The notes below the pieces were generated by a model. The model did no database searches, was not told the DNA's origin, and saw only the letters and a list, made by a program, of their open reading frames with translations. From Climacteris rufus (taxonomy: Eukaryota; Chordata; Aves; Passeriformes; Climacteridae), in assembly GCA_013398175.1 (NCBI GenBank), contig VZRZ01000586.1, positions 1,147,370 through 1,211,369 on the forward strand: a DNA stretch of 64,000 nt, given 5' to 3'. Numbering within the stretch: the stretch's first letter is position 1; the number at the start of each line of letters is the position of its first letter. This document shows, piece by piece, positions 23,610 through 34,927 of the stretch. Position numbers and translations under genes: made by a program.

Positions 23610-24317
23610 TGTGTGCTGGTGGGAACATAAACCAGTGAGGCAAATTAATCTCAAGCAAACTTTGAGAGAGATTTTAGGTCAGAGTTATAATTTAATCGAG
23701 GGGTTACAAAAAATGCAGTAATACAGAAACACTGGCTTAAATCAACAGAGTCATGATAAAAAGTGGCAGTGGAAGCAGTGCTGTTGGAAGTGGTGGTTGT
23801 ATGGAAGATCCTTGTCCTCCTATGGGAATTTAGGTTCTCTGCTAGGGATCCAGTGGTGGTTGAAAGCAGTGATACTATAGAAAGGCCTGGTCCTCCTATG
23901 GGAGTTCAGGTTCTCCACTCACTGCCCACTGGTGTTGGTGGTATCCAGTCCCTGAAACAGGTCACCTTATATTTGGTAGTGCTGAGGTGCTACCTCTCCC
24001 TGGGTGGGGAATGTCACAATAGGGTGATGTAATCCTATGAGTCATGGGATGACTTGGGTCATTACAGCTGCTACCAGTGGGAGCTGTAACTAATTATGGC
24101 TCATTAGCAGAGATGACCCTCTCAGGATGGGTGGGACTTTGCTGCTGCTTCCCCAGAGGGAGTTAACAGGGCTGACTCATTGATATGAAGACAGACATTA
24201 GTCTGCCTGGAAGGATTGTCTCTCTTTCTTCCTTATCTAACACCCACCTTGCAGGCTGGGGAATTAAGGTGTGTACTGGGCAGCTCCTGTGAACGACCCA
24301 ACATTAACAGTTCATCA
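23610..24317 (-). mobile_element. Third LTR-like insertion, 708 bp
   Basis: Sequence foreign to CR1 between pieces 3 and 4. The best boundaries are TGTGCTGGTG on the left and CAGTTCATCA on the right, giving TG...CA ends with a 4-bp AGAA target duplication (23606-23609 and 24318-24321). A 4-bp duplication is usual for gammaretrovirus-like elements, but such a short match could be chance. Minus orientation is suggested by ATTAAA read near 23698-23693 and a TATA-like AATATAAG read near 23974-23967. No internal retroviral genes are present. It could also be another insertion type. Confidence 0.6.
23814..23920. repeat. Imperfect 76-bp-period duplication inside the third LTR
   Basis: GTCCTCCTATGGGA occurs at 23814 and again at 23890, followed in both by a TTAGGTTCTCT/TCAGGTTCTCC block and preceded in both by GTGGTGGTTG-type sequence. 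Repeated motifs in the transcribed or regulatory part of LTRs are common. Confidence 0.75.
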
Positions 24318-24830
24318 AGAAGTGATGTCAGTGGTGATAGAATACATACTTTGGTTACACCTCACATTACAAGCCAGGACAGACATAATTTGAAAACCTT
24401 CTGTAGTAGTTTGGGTAGACAGCATGAGGTGACCTTCTCCTATCTATCGTTGCAGTTACTCCATCTAGAGAAGGCCATCAGACCGCTCAGGCACAATTTG
24501 CCAGTGGTGAAAACATGCTGGTTGCCTCAAATAACCTCCTTGTCTTGCATGTGCCTTAACATTGTGTCCATAAGGATCTGCACCGCGATCTTCCCAGGCA
24601 CAGAGGTGAATGGGAGCAGTGTATAGTTCCCCAGTTTTTCCTTTCTCCCTTTTGTAAAAATAGGAGCCATGTTTCCTTTTTCCCAGTCACTGGGATCCTC
24701 ACCTGACTGCCATGACTGTTCAAATATGGTAGAGAGTGACTTGGCAAAATCATCTGCCAGTCCCCTCTGGAGCCTGGGACACGTCATCTATTCCCATCTA
24801 TTCCCATAGACTTGTGTTTTGTTATTTAAG
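24318..24830 (-). mobile_element. Split CR1, piece 4 of 4 (5'-most)
   Basis: Continues the CR1 after the third insertion: a diverged 'gtgatgtcagtggtgatag' start, then 'gaagtcc aggtag'-type sequence near 24400, 'agaaggccatcagaccgctc', 'cctccttgtcttgcatgtgc', 'gatcttcccaggcacagagg' and 'catgactgttcaaatatgg'. It ends near 24830 after 'cccatagacttgtg'. A 12-bp tandem duplication (CATCTATTCCCATCTATTCC) is present at 24786-24805. Together the four pieces give about 1.58 kb of CR1. Confidence 0.9.
24527..24787 (-). pseudogene. CR1 ORF2 fragment: N-terminal reverse-transcriptase region
   Basis: An 86-residue open stretch on the minus strand. From about residue 12 it reads like the start of the CR1 reverse transcriptase: 'DFAKSLSTIFEQSWQSGE', then 'DWEKGNMAPIFTKGRKEK', 'NYTLLPFTSVPGKI' and 'MLRHMQDKEVI'. 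The family usually reads 'DWKKGNITPIFKKGRKEDPGNYRPVSLTSVPGKI', so the canonical NYRPVSL motif is damaged here (NYTLLPF). The fingers region is present and the catalytic Asp residues lie downstream in decayed CR1 sequence. It is a dead copy. Confidence 0.87.
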
Positions 24831-25870
24831 TGGTGAGCTAATATTCTTGTCCTAAGCCAAGTGCAGTATAGGCAATGAATGCATAGGTTTCCTAAATATG
24901 CAGCATCTCAGCTCTTCCTTCAGATGCTCTTGCTAGTCTTGGATGGAAACTGTTGAAAACCACATATAATCAGATGTTCTGCAGTTTCACTGTTTCAATT
25001 AAGCATTCAAGCCTCTGTGATGGCTGCCAGACAGGCCAAGTCTAAAGTAACAACACAGAGTATCAAAACGGAATGAATGCATTTTAGACCTGCCCCAACT
25101 CTTCTGAATCCTCTCATTTTAGATCTGAACTATTACTCAAATCAGGGTTCCCATGAGTCATTTTTAATTCAGCTAATCAAGAACTTATTTTTCTACAAAC
25201 ATCAAAGGTACCCAATTTTTACTTCTTGGAACCTCATCTGGAGATTGGCAGGCCCTCTGTGTTCAAACAATTTTCTTCAATTTAATTTCCTACCTCTTTG
25301 AGTTCTTCCATTTGACTGTATGACTCTTTACACTATGTGAATCTGTGAGCATTTTTAATGACTAAACAATTCATAAACATTTAAGTGTGTATCCAGTAGA
25401 ATCATATTATTAGAGATAATTTCTGTTCTACAAGAAACAGAGGGGATAAATCATTCTCAGTTTGAAGACTTCAACCACATTTCCATTTCTGTCTCCAGTA
25501 GCTGTTTTTAAATACCTCAAAATTATATAACACTTACTAAGGCAGGACCTAATGGCTGTAAGGATCATAGATTTTATGGCAAGAACACATGATAAATAAT
25601 AGTCTAATATTTAGTTTGGATTACAGTCTACTATCCACTGAAGTCAAAGAAAATTCAGTAACCCTTTCCATCAGACTTCATTGAAAAAATCTGGAGATGG
25701 AAAGTCCATCGCTTCTGTGATTTTTCACGGAAGTCTTTTATACCCTCATGGATTTTTTCTGCTTTACATGTCTGGTTTCATCTTCCAACTATTGTTTTTT
25801 ACTGTACTTCTACCAGCTAGATTAAGATATCACTAATATCTGGTTTCCACCCTGTAATCAAATTATTATT
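24831..25870. other. Unique DNA, nothing firm
   Basis: The first 50 bases may be a decayed continuation of the CR1 ('aagtggtgagctaatattc'). The rest shows no gene or repeat family. A 'ccactgaagtcaaag' motif near 25634 faintly resembles old sauropsid repeats but is too short to call. Confidence 0.45.
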
Positions 25871-26580
25871 CAATCTTCTTTCTGTGAAGTTAAACAGACC
25901 GAGCTCATAGGGTTCTTCTCTTCTATGATATCTTCTAGAGTGTACTTCTATCTTCTCTGGTTAGCTGCCTTTTTTCATGTCTGTATCCAAGAATTAAATC
26001 TTGCTATAGCCATGTTCAACTCTCATCTACCATAAACCCTAGATTTTTTGCCACAGTCGTGATTCTTGTAGAATCAAAGTTTGTCTCATAAAGATGTTGC
26101 CTGTGTTCATTTTTCATTAGCAGATTATTTTATCCTTGAGTGTATTAAAACATATACTGGATGAGTTGTCCCAGCTTACTTGATGACTAATTATGGCTGC
26201 CTGTCCACATCAATATTAAAAGTCTATCATTTTTATGTCATCTTCAAATTTTAAGAGCAGGGATTTTACATTTCCTTGCAGACCATTTGTTAAAATGCTG
26301 AAAAGCACTGGGTCTTTGAGGAGTCCCAGGGCAAAATCCACATTTGGCAACGATTTTCCTTTCACAAATACTTTTTGAAAACCATCTAATAGCCAAATTT
26401 TAATATGTGTTCTATTGATACTGCATAATGCTAGTGGCTCAAGTAGAATGTCATGTGATAGTAACACAAAAACTGTTAAGTCTAGACCTTTTTACAGCTC
26501 TGTGGTTATCTTTATCAACCAAACTGGAATCTTATCAAAAAAGAGTATTATATTTGTTTGACAGGGCCTATTTAAAGGGG
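25871..26580 (-). mobile_element. Ancient CR1-like LINE, heavily diverged
   Basis: This copy differs from the avian CR1 copies and resembles the old CR1-type elements common in turtle and crocodile genomes. Recognisable blocks, in order, are 'gttaaacagaccgagctc', 'caagaattaaatcttgctat', 'gccatgttcaactctcatc', 'gtcatcttcaaattttaaga', 'aatgctgaaaagcactgggt', 'gaatgtcatgtgatagtaac' and 'tttatcaaccaaactggaat'. The last is followed by 'cttatcaaaaaagag' and 'gtttgacagggcctat'. Divergence is high throughout, so it likely predates modern birds. Minus orientation follows from the embedded reverse-transcriptase fragment. Confidence 0.75.
26216..26467 (-). pseudogene. Reverse-transcriptase fragment of the ancient CR1
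   Basis: An 83-residue open stretch on the minus strand. Around residues 20-36 it has IKIWLLDGFQKVFVKG, matching the family's 'WI..WL.GR.QRV...G' segment. Then DPVLFSILTNGLQGNVKS matches 'LGPVLFNIFINDL', and LLKFEDDIKM (residues 71-80) matches 'LSKFADDTKL', which holds the catalytic Asp pair of LINE reverse transcriptases. Ala is replaced by Glu next to the Asp pair, and the 'PQGSVLGP' turn is degraded (LGLLKDP). Roughly half of the diagnostic positions survive. It is a fossil, and its openness across 83 codons is probably chance. Confidence 0.75.
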
Positions 26581-29197
26581 GTAAAAAAAAAAAAGAAAAA
26601 TTACTCTCATGACAACAAGCATTAAGTGTATGACAGTTCTTCAATCCTTCTTTAATTGAATACCTCTTCAACTTTTCATGTCACTTAATCTAACATACTG
26701 ATACCCTGTCAGCTCTGAGATATCACAGTGGAGAAGCTCACTGAAATTTATCAAGTCTCATCACATATTGAACACAGTAAAATTAAGACCTTCAGTCCTA
26801 TAAATAAACCAATAATGTTTTCTGATAAATAGATTTTAGAAAGCTTATACCTTTTGGTTTTTTTTAAGAGATTTATCACATGAAAACAATTATGATTGGT
26901 CATAATATTTCCATCAGTTTCAAAACACTTTCTTTTAAATCCTAGGGTTTAAAACCCTTCTTCCCCATTAAATTTTTTAAATCAAAAAGAAAGTAAAGTA
27001 ACAAGAAACATCTTTTGCTTTGAAAATATGAAAACCATTCTGAAATAGTTTTAAGAGAATATGCTCACCACAATAAAAGATTTCAGGTTGATCAATTAAC
27101 ATTTTTTTGAGAAATACGGAAACTGTTAGATGAATTTCAAACAATACGGTTGCTGTTTATTCTTGGTAAATGAAAGAACTCTAGAAAACTATTACAATTC
27201 ATTACACTGTTTAAAAGAATAAAGTATTTTTATATCATCAAATACATGAAACTCAGATTTAATTTTTTATTGGATAGGAGAAAAGCCTATCACATATTTA
27301 AGAAAAGGCTAAATTTCTTCTGAGAATTTATATTAAGTACCTTGAAAAATACATTCCATTAGAAGAACTTTTTAAGGCCCACTGTGAATTTAATAATAAT
27401 GCAGAATAGTGTAAAGACATGACTGTAAAAATTTCCAAAATCTGAAAATAGAAAGAAAGAACAGGAGAAAATAGAAGCAAATTAAGATTATGTTATTTGA
27501 AAAGAACTTCTGTCTTAAGAGGCCTCATCTCCCTACATGTCTAAATAATTAAACACAAGGTGCTTTTCAGGGATTAATGATGCATTTCCTTTCAGTTCAC
27601 AAGGCAATTGTAAGTGCTAAAGTATATAATAGAAAAGAGAATTGTGGTTCATAAAAAAACATAAAATAATTGTATGTAACCCTGCCTAGTGTTTATGTAA
27701 TCAGTTAAATTAAATGCGACAGGACCAGTAAGTCTGGAAATTTTCAGTATTCGTGAACTTGCCTTGGAGTATTTTGTCTCTTTAGAATTTCTTTTACCCC
27801 ATTGCTGAAAGAAGCTGACTACATGCTAATCCACCTTGCTTTTTGAACAGCAGTTTTGAATAAAGGTAACATGTGTGTATATGTATATATATATTACTCT
27901 TCAAATGGGGACAGTAATGCCTCTATTATCTGGGCCACTTGTCGTCTCACTTCAGGAAAATAATTCCAACTAGAGCACAGGAGTCCGTTTTTATCGCCAC
28001 AGTTATAGCTGGAAAAGGAGTTGACCTCTTCAGGGAAAAGAGCTGCTTCTGAAGGGTTTTCAGTTGGGAAGTGCCTCACACAAAATATTTATGTGGGCAA
28101 AAAATGAAAAAGAGAACATACTTTTTTGTGAGCAAAGAAAAATTAACTAGTAACAAAAAGTATTTCTAATATTTATGGAGATTGACTGTTCTTTTGAGAT
28201 GACAAGCCAATTCTGAATGGCTGCTGTAGAATCCATTCAAACCATCTGATATCAAATGCAAAGCATACCACTCACGTGTTTTGTCATTGTAAACATATAT
28301 AAATTATTATGAGAATTTGCTGCAGATCAGGATAAATATACATCTTATTGTCATTGTTAGTAGTGTCACTAAGTCAGTATGTAGGGATACCTAGTTGTCC
28401 TTCCCTTTTCTCCAGTCCTTCCCTACCGTCTGTTGCTATGCTGCCAGTTCTTGTGTCCCACTTTGTTGCTGTGGTAGTTGGCTGTCTGCCTGCTTTAGGA
28501 AACTGAGTAGGATTTGGACTTGAGTTCAGCCCACTCCTGTATGAGTTAACCTCTAGTAAGCCTTATGTCAGAGTTTTAGCCTGGCCCAAGTGCTGCTCAT
28601 ATGTGGGCAAGTGCTGGATGATGATTCAGACTGAGGCTTATTACCCATAACCTTTATGGGCAAGGTCACCTAATTTACAGTGCGACGAAATTTAGGTACA
28701 GATACAAGCCATGGCATTTGGATTTTGGGCCAGAAGACATTCACCTCAGTGTTTACACAATCAACTTTTATTCCTCACTTTCAGGATCCCTCTGTAAAGA
28801 TCTGGAAACAAGAAGTGGAGCTGTGGAATGTGTCCTCACTTGATGTGTCCATCCAAACACCAGGGTCCCACCTTCTCCTGCCCACTGGAGTGCCTGACCT
28901 GAGCGCATGTGGGTGCTTGGGCTGTCTCTGGCACCAGGTGGTACAACCAGGGCTTTCCTCAGGGACAGGGAGTGAAGCAGAGTGCAAATACACAGTTCAG
29001 AAACAGAGAGCTCCAGGTTTACAGTTTTCAGAAATTCAGACAGAGCAGAGCACATTGCAGCATTCCCAGGTAGAGCCTTGATGCTTTCAATAGAGATCTG
29101 CAGAAGTGAGGACAATTTCAGGGTCAGTGGTTAGCTAGAAGCAAAAATTGGAGAAAGACAGCATTGAGAAAAGCCAAAGACCCAAGCAGAAGACATG
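26581..29197. other. Unique AT-rich DNA, nothing recognised
   Basis: Contains A-rich runs (for example 26583-26598) and a (TA)n stretch near 27881-27895. Overlapping open frames on both strands at 28680-29115 (up to 133 residues) lie in a less AT-rich patch but match no family I know. No repeat is recognised there. Confidence 0.45.
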
Positions 29198-29266
29198 GAC
29201 ACAGATGTGTTTGCTCAAGGTCACACAGGAACTCTAAAGCAGGAAATTCTAGGAAGAGAACCTGGA
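29198..29266 (-). repeat. MIR-like SINE core remnant
   Basis: Contains TTGCTCAAGGTCACACAGGA followed by 'actctaaagcagg' and 'ggaagagaacctgg'. This is the antisense of the MIR core ('tgtgaccttgggcaagt' in sense). MIR-type SINEs are old amniote repeats, so a bird copy should be as diverged as this. The tRNA-derived head and LINE-derived tail are not visible. Confidence 0.6.
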
Positions 29267-32082
29267 TTGTGGGAATTAGGCCAGATAATCATCATAAACC
29301 ATTCCTCCTCCCTATCAGCATAAGGACTATTAGAAATATTACAAGAAGGATTAAGCCCCTCAAGAGCATATATATATGCTCTACATAAACAGGTCTTAAC
29401 AGGAAGAATACAGTCAAATACATGAAAAAACATTCACCATTCAAGTGGCCCAAGTACCTCAGAAAATTGAACCAAATTCATTGCTACTGCAATTACATTT
29501 GAAGTACAGGACAATTTTATCTTTGTAAATGTCTAAACCCTCCACCTCCTCTGTAATAATTACATTTAAAAAGATGAAATACAACACATGCATCTTTCAG
29601 TTAAATGGCCCATTAATCTCCCAAGGAAAAAAAAAAACAAAAAACAAAAAACAACTCACTATACAATTTTATATCAGGAATTTTTTTCACTTCTTCAATG
29701 AAAGTCAAATAATGCATCATTCTCTGAATGACACCATATAAATGACTATCTGAAATGACTTATGTTTCTAAAGCCATTTGTTTCATAGTAATGAAGACAG
29801 AAATAAGTGATTTTGAATACTTTGCAAGAAAAATTCAATACTAAAGTTTTCTCTCGAATATAGTAGCACTTAATTTATGACTTCCTAATGTGTTTGAAAT
29901 CCATTTAAGAGGAAAGTCTGAAATTTATAGGCATATATCTAATAACCAGATTAAACTCTGAGTGTGGAAGAATATATAATAGCTGTAAAATTACAGTTAT
30001 GCAGCAGATGCATCAAGAGCAATAACCTTGGGCAAGTCTCAGCTGTAGAATTTTGAAGTACTTTTTCACTTTCCAGACTGCACTGTGAGTGTTTAGTGAA
30101 GTGAGTGTTTAGTCACACCAAAATGCAGCCATCTTCCCATCCTGGCAAGTCAATGAAGCAGAGCTGCAGGATGCACTGTGGTTCTTAGTTGTACTTTCCT
30201 CAAGTCTTTTGCAGGTTTGTACTGATGATCAGCAAACATGGCTTGGTATATGCAGGTGCAACAGTATGGTTGTAACCAGACTGGTAACCATAGCATTTTC
30301 ATTACAGATAGGGGTTTAAATACAGTCCCAGGATGCTCTAGGAACTAAGCCTGTGTCTGCCCTCCATGGGTGCATGCTGGATCTGCCATACTATTAAACA
30401 AAAACTGGGCTTTCCTCATCTGACCCCATTTGAAAGGCAGCCCTTTGGAGTAAGTGTCATCACAAAGTATAGGCTACTGCTGAGAAAAAAGATATGGCAC
30501 TTGTAGTTCCTAGAGCATATGGAGTTCCAAACATCTTCCTTGTGTGGCATTTGTGCTACTGCAGCCAGGAAGCTCCTCATACCTGTTGTGAGCTCCTTTC
30601 TAATGCAACCTTTTCTCTCATGCCAGGGATTCAGATTATAAACTATGAAAGGTCCTGCAGGACCCAGCACTGAAAGTGGTGGTGTCCCCACATCGAATGT
30701 GCTCCCGATTTGGCCTTTTCTTAGTAGAAAAGTACAGTCATTAATAAAGGCAAACTGTGTTGTCTGAGAGTCCTTAGTGACTGCCTGTTCAGTAAGAGTT
30801 TTGTATTCACGTTGTCAGAGTTGCTCCCACCATGTATTAATCTTTCACCAGAAATTATATCTTTTTCATCACTAACTGCAGTGCTCTCTATTAAGAAGCA
30901 CTCATAGAAGGTATCAATACAAGCACTTTTTGAAAGAGCACCCTAAGAAAGGAGTTGTTCTCAAGTTAGACTAAACTGTTTGCTGAATAAAGTAGAAGCT
31001 GATACCACCAACACCTAAACAACAGAGCAACTTGAAATACCTTTGGTGAATTCCAGAACTCCCATTGGTCTTAATTAGGACAACTGAAAGAAACTGTTAA
31101 TTTCAATCAGCTGGTGAAAGGTGCTGCTGTCACAATAAGTCAGGCTTTTGGAGTTCAGTTTTCAACTTTTTCAGGATTAGACAGTCTCACACAAAAGATA
31201 CTGTTTCCCTGGAAAAATATGTGTATCTATTCATTTTTATTAGAGCTTATTTACAGTTTTATCAGACCAGAACCTGTGTTAAATCTTGTTTTATTTCTGT
31301 GTAAAGTTATTTTTTTCATCAAGAAGAACCAGAATTTAATAACTAAACAATCTATTTAAAAGATAATTACACTTATAAAAAGTAATTATAATAAGGTCTA
31401 CTGAGTGATCTACTAGTAACATACAATTCTAGACATTTTATTTCTTGGATACCTATTTACTGTAAAAGAAGTCACGTGAAACTTCTTTTTCATATGTATT
31501 CTGATGTTTCAGGAACTTTTGAGACCTTGAAAGGTATCTGGTGTGAGAATCAGTGTTTTTTTTCCTTCAACTTCTTCAGTTAAATCACTTTTTTCATGTT
31601 ACTGTATTTCTTCGCAGGATATATTTTCACATGAAATTCTGCTGTGTTTTGACCACTTATAATATATTCAACTGAATAGATTTTCCGTGGAATCATCTGC
31701 TTTGGTAAAATGAAAAAGATCAAGTCAAAGCAGATGTAACATGCTTTGTTACTTTTTTTTTATACTGCAAAGTACTTATACTCAAGTGATATGTAAATTG
31801 TTAGAAAAAATAATTTAATTTTTGAGATGCTTGCAAGGTTAAAAAAAAAGCATCAAGTCTCAATCAAATAAAATCGAAAGCTACTCTTATAGACCATAGT
31901 TATGGGTTGTCCAGAGGTTGTCACTCATTCCTCCTATTTTTGCGAACAGCAATGTAGTAATCCAGAGTAGTAGTTAGTGCACGTGGGAGAAGGTATTTGC
32001 ATTCTGAACATTTTGAGTAGATTCAGAAACAATGATGAACACATGGGAAATTTAAATGCAAAAATTTACTCCAGTAAATTTT
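29267..32082. other. Unique DNA, A-rich patch and weak MIR-like trace
   Basis: 29629-29653 is an (A)nC low-complexity patch. Near 30025, 'ataaccttgggcaagtctca' looks like a sense-strand MIR core, but only about 20 bases match. No gene or other repeat is recognised. Confidence 0.45.
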
Positions 32083-32120
32083 TAGCAGACAGCTAGCAGG
32101 AAGACAGCTAGCAGACAGCT
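32083..32120. repeat. 26-bp-period tandem duplication
   Basis: TAGCAGACAGCT occurs at 32083-32094 and 32109-32120, with GACAGCTAGCAG between them in overlapping register. Confidence 0.85.
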
Positions 32121-32130
32121 AAGGGAAAGA

Positions 32131-32174
32131 AAAGAACCATAAGAAAAAAAAAAAAAAACAAAGAACCATAAGAA
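32131..32174. repeat. Poly(A) tract bounded by 15-bp direct repeats
   Basis: AAAGAACCATAAGAA occurs at 32131-32145 and, identical, at 32160-32174. Between them lies essentially only a run of A (A15 at 32144-32158, then C). The pattern is that of a target-site duplication around a nearly bodiless retroposed poly(A). Slippage after a tandem duplication would give the same result. Confidence 0.85.
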
Positions 32175-34831
32175 GAATGTTGTGAAAGTGCTGGAATTGC
32201 CTAGCTTGGACATGTCCCTGCTTGAAATGTTTTTACAAGGGCATCCTTGTTACCAGAGTGAAAAAAAAAATCGTAAATGTTAACTAGAAGTCACTTTCCT
32301 TCATCCCACATCTTTCCACTTAGTAAATGAAGACAGGATGAACAGCTAAAATTACTAATTGGTTTACTGATCAGTTGTAGTTTGTTCGATTGATTTGCAA
32401 TTAATTCTGGTTTGTGGTGCATGGAAGAGGAAGGTTGGCGCCAACCTTTGAGGCAGCTGATACCCAATATCCTCCAAGAGAGCTGTGGGTCAGAATATCA
32501 ATAATCTGTTTTGAAGCAGCTCCTGAATGTATTGAGACTGTGTCTTGTGCATTTGTAGAAGTTCTAGGGAACAAAAAGAAATCTGCATTTTGTTAATAAA
32601 TGCATCTCTCTGTGAGGACTGGACGTTTTTAACCTTACAATTAGTATTTAGTGCCATTCTAATTACAGAAAAGTGTAAACACATTGCATAATTTGTAATA
32701 CTACTAGTGCTTTTAATGATACTTGCTTATATCACAACATTCACCTTTTCAGGCTCTATGCAGGTAAATAGCAACTTTAAATTAAAAAAGAGTACAGGTT
32801 TTTCTTCACTGATACTCAAAAAAGGCAGAAAGTAATCCTGATAAGAATACGTGCACATGAACAATATCTGAAAGATAAATAATTTATTTTGAAATATATG
32901 GGGCCACGTGTAGAGTACAGCTGATTTGTTTAAATTAAGAAAAAAAGTTCCTTTAGTTAGGAAGAAAACCAAGACCAGAACGTATTTGAAGACAATGCGA
33001 ATCAGAATCGAAGTACAGATTGATTAAAATGGAGTAAAGAAGAAGCTTATGCTGAAAATGAGTATGTCTTCATCCTCTCTGTTTGGTCATACTTGTAACA
33101 TGACATCAGATATTTTCTTTAAAGAATCTTATTTAAATTTCACTTGCTATAAAGAATCCTTTCCTAGATGCGTTTTATACTTTGTGTCACCTTCTGCTTG
33201 AAATTATTTTCCAGATAGAAATAATAACATTATTTTCTTCTGATACTGTAGATTGCTTATTCTCCTATCACTAGTGTAAGCATCCTATTCCTTGGTCCAA
33301 TATGCAATTTTTTTCTTTCTTTTCCTGAAGTTTGCCTGTGAATATAAAAATCCCTGAACCCTCATTAGAAAATGCATCCTCTTCTGCATTTTTCCATTAA
33401 ATTTCCTGGTATCTTTATTGTATTTTCCTGATATCCCAAAGCTGAGTGAAATTTTTCTGGAATAACTTTTTAATTTTCTTGGTTTTTTCTTTTCAGACTT
33501 GAAAGGAATTTCTAATGATTGGATTTTACAAAGAAAACGTTACAAAATCATATTGGTGCCTTCTTATTGTAGTATAAATGCATTTTAATGCATACAAAGA
33601 CTAATTCTAAGTGTTTTTCATTTCAATATTTGCACAAACAGTGTAACTTATATCATGAAAGTGCAACTTATTTTAGCTTTAAAAACTTTTTGGAACTTCT
33701 ATTTGAAGACACTTTTATGTAGCATCAAAAGTACAAAATGGATGGGGACAGGAGAAATGAATGGCTATTCACTGAGACTAGTTTTTGAACCCCTAATAAA
33801 TAAAACACCTGATTAAAGCTATAGAAAAGAAGTGATAAGGAAAACTGAACTGAGTTTCCACGCTACTTAAGACTTTGGCTTTTCACTATAAATGTGATCT
33901 TGTTTCAAACTATGAATGAGTTTAAAACTTCATGTTAGTAGCTGCATTAAAGATACTGTAATAGTGGTGGATCATTCCCGTGAGAAAGGCAGGCAAGGCT
34001 TGTGTGACTCCTGTGTAAGAGAGCTATCTGTCACAGATGTCATTTTATCTGATTGAGACTCCTTAGCTGCTGCTATACTTGCACCCTTCTCTATATCAAG
34101 ACCTTTTGCATCTACAAGCTGCCAGCAAGGGAGTAAAAAAAAACCCTTCTTCTGATGAGATAGCATTGAGATCTTTGTGGCTTTTTGTCTCAGCATTTAA
34201 ACAGAGGATTTAATTGGCTGACATTTGAACTTTGAAAGAATCCCAATTCTTATGGGATGTGTGTTTTCTCACTGTATTTCATAACCTTACCATCATTTCA
34301 CATTTCTTATACCATTAGCTCTGTATGCAACCAGTCTGTCAAAATATGTTTAGATCTTTTGTCTGATACACTGGCAGAACACTTGTTTATTTTTGTTGTT
34401 CATAGTCAAAGCTTTCGTGATCATTTTGATGAATAAAACAGCAGTGAGGAGATCTGTCCAAACTGTTAAAAGGTAAAATTAAGACAGCAAAAGCTGTTTA
34501 GATTTTTTTTTCTTAGTGTTTGATTTTGATGCTTTTTTTTCTTTGCAAGCAACTGATGAGGAGGACATTGAATTCATTACTGAATAAAATGGCTTTCATT
34601 ACAAGATATTTTGTGGGCCACACATTCACATGATAAAGTACAAAATGTACTGATGTTTGAAAAACAGATTGCGAACAGGTTTCGCTCTACATCTCCAGCG
34701 CACACGTGCGCATACACCACCAGCAGTGAAATTGCTTGTTCCAGGCAGGTGTCCAAAACAATTTTTGCAATAACTGGTGTCATTGCTTTCACTGATTTAT
34801 GGGAGGGGTGGGAATCTGTTTTTACTCTTGC
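32175..34831. other. Unique AT-rich DNA, nothing recognised
   Basis: No repeat family, exon or RNA gene could be recognised. Small open frames on both strands have no recognisable domain. Confidence 0.5.
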
Positions 34832-34927
34832 ATCTCTTACCAGATCAGAAATTCAGAAAGTAACAATATTACTCTCATTATCTCTTACCAGATCAGAAAT
34901 TCAGAAAGTAACAATATTACTCTCATT
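34832..34927. repeat. Perfect 48-bp tandem duplication
   Basis: The block starting ATCTCTTACCAGATCAG occupies 34832-34879 and is repeated without change at 34880-34927. Because 48 is a multiple of three, a 110-residue open frame (34611-34943) survives through it with a duplicated 16-residue segment. That frame has no recognisable family and is probably accidental. Confidence 0.97.

Noticed and set aside
28680..29115. Overlapping 133- and 115-residue open frames on opposite strands
   Set aside because: Neither shows a domain. Mutual overlap in a slightly GC-richer patch points to chance. A decayed old repeat is possible but I could not identify one.
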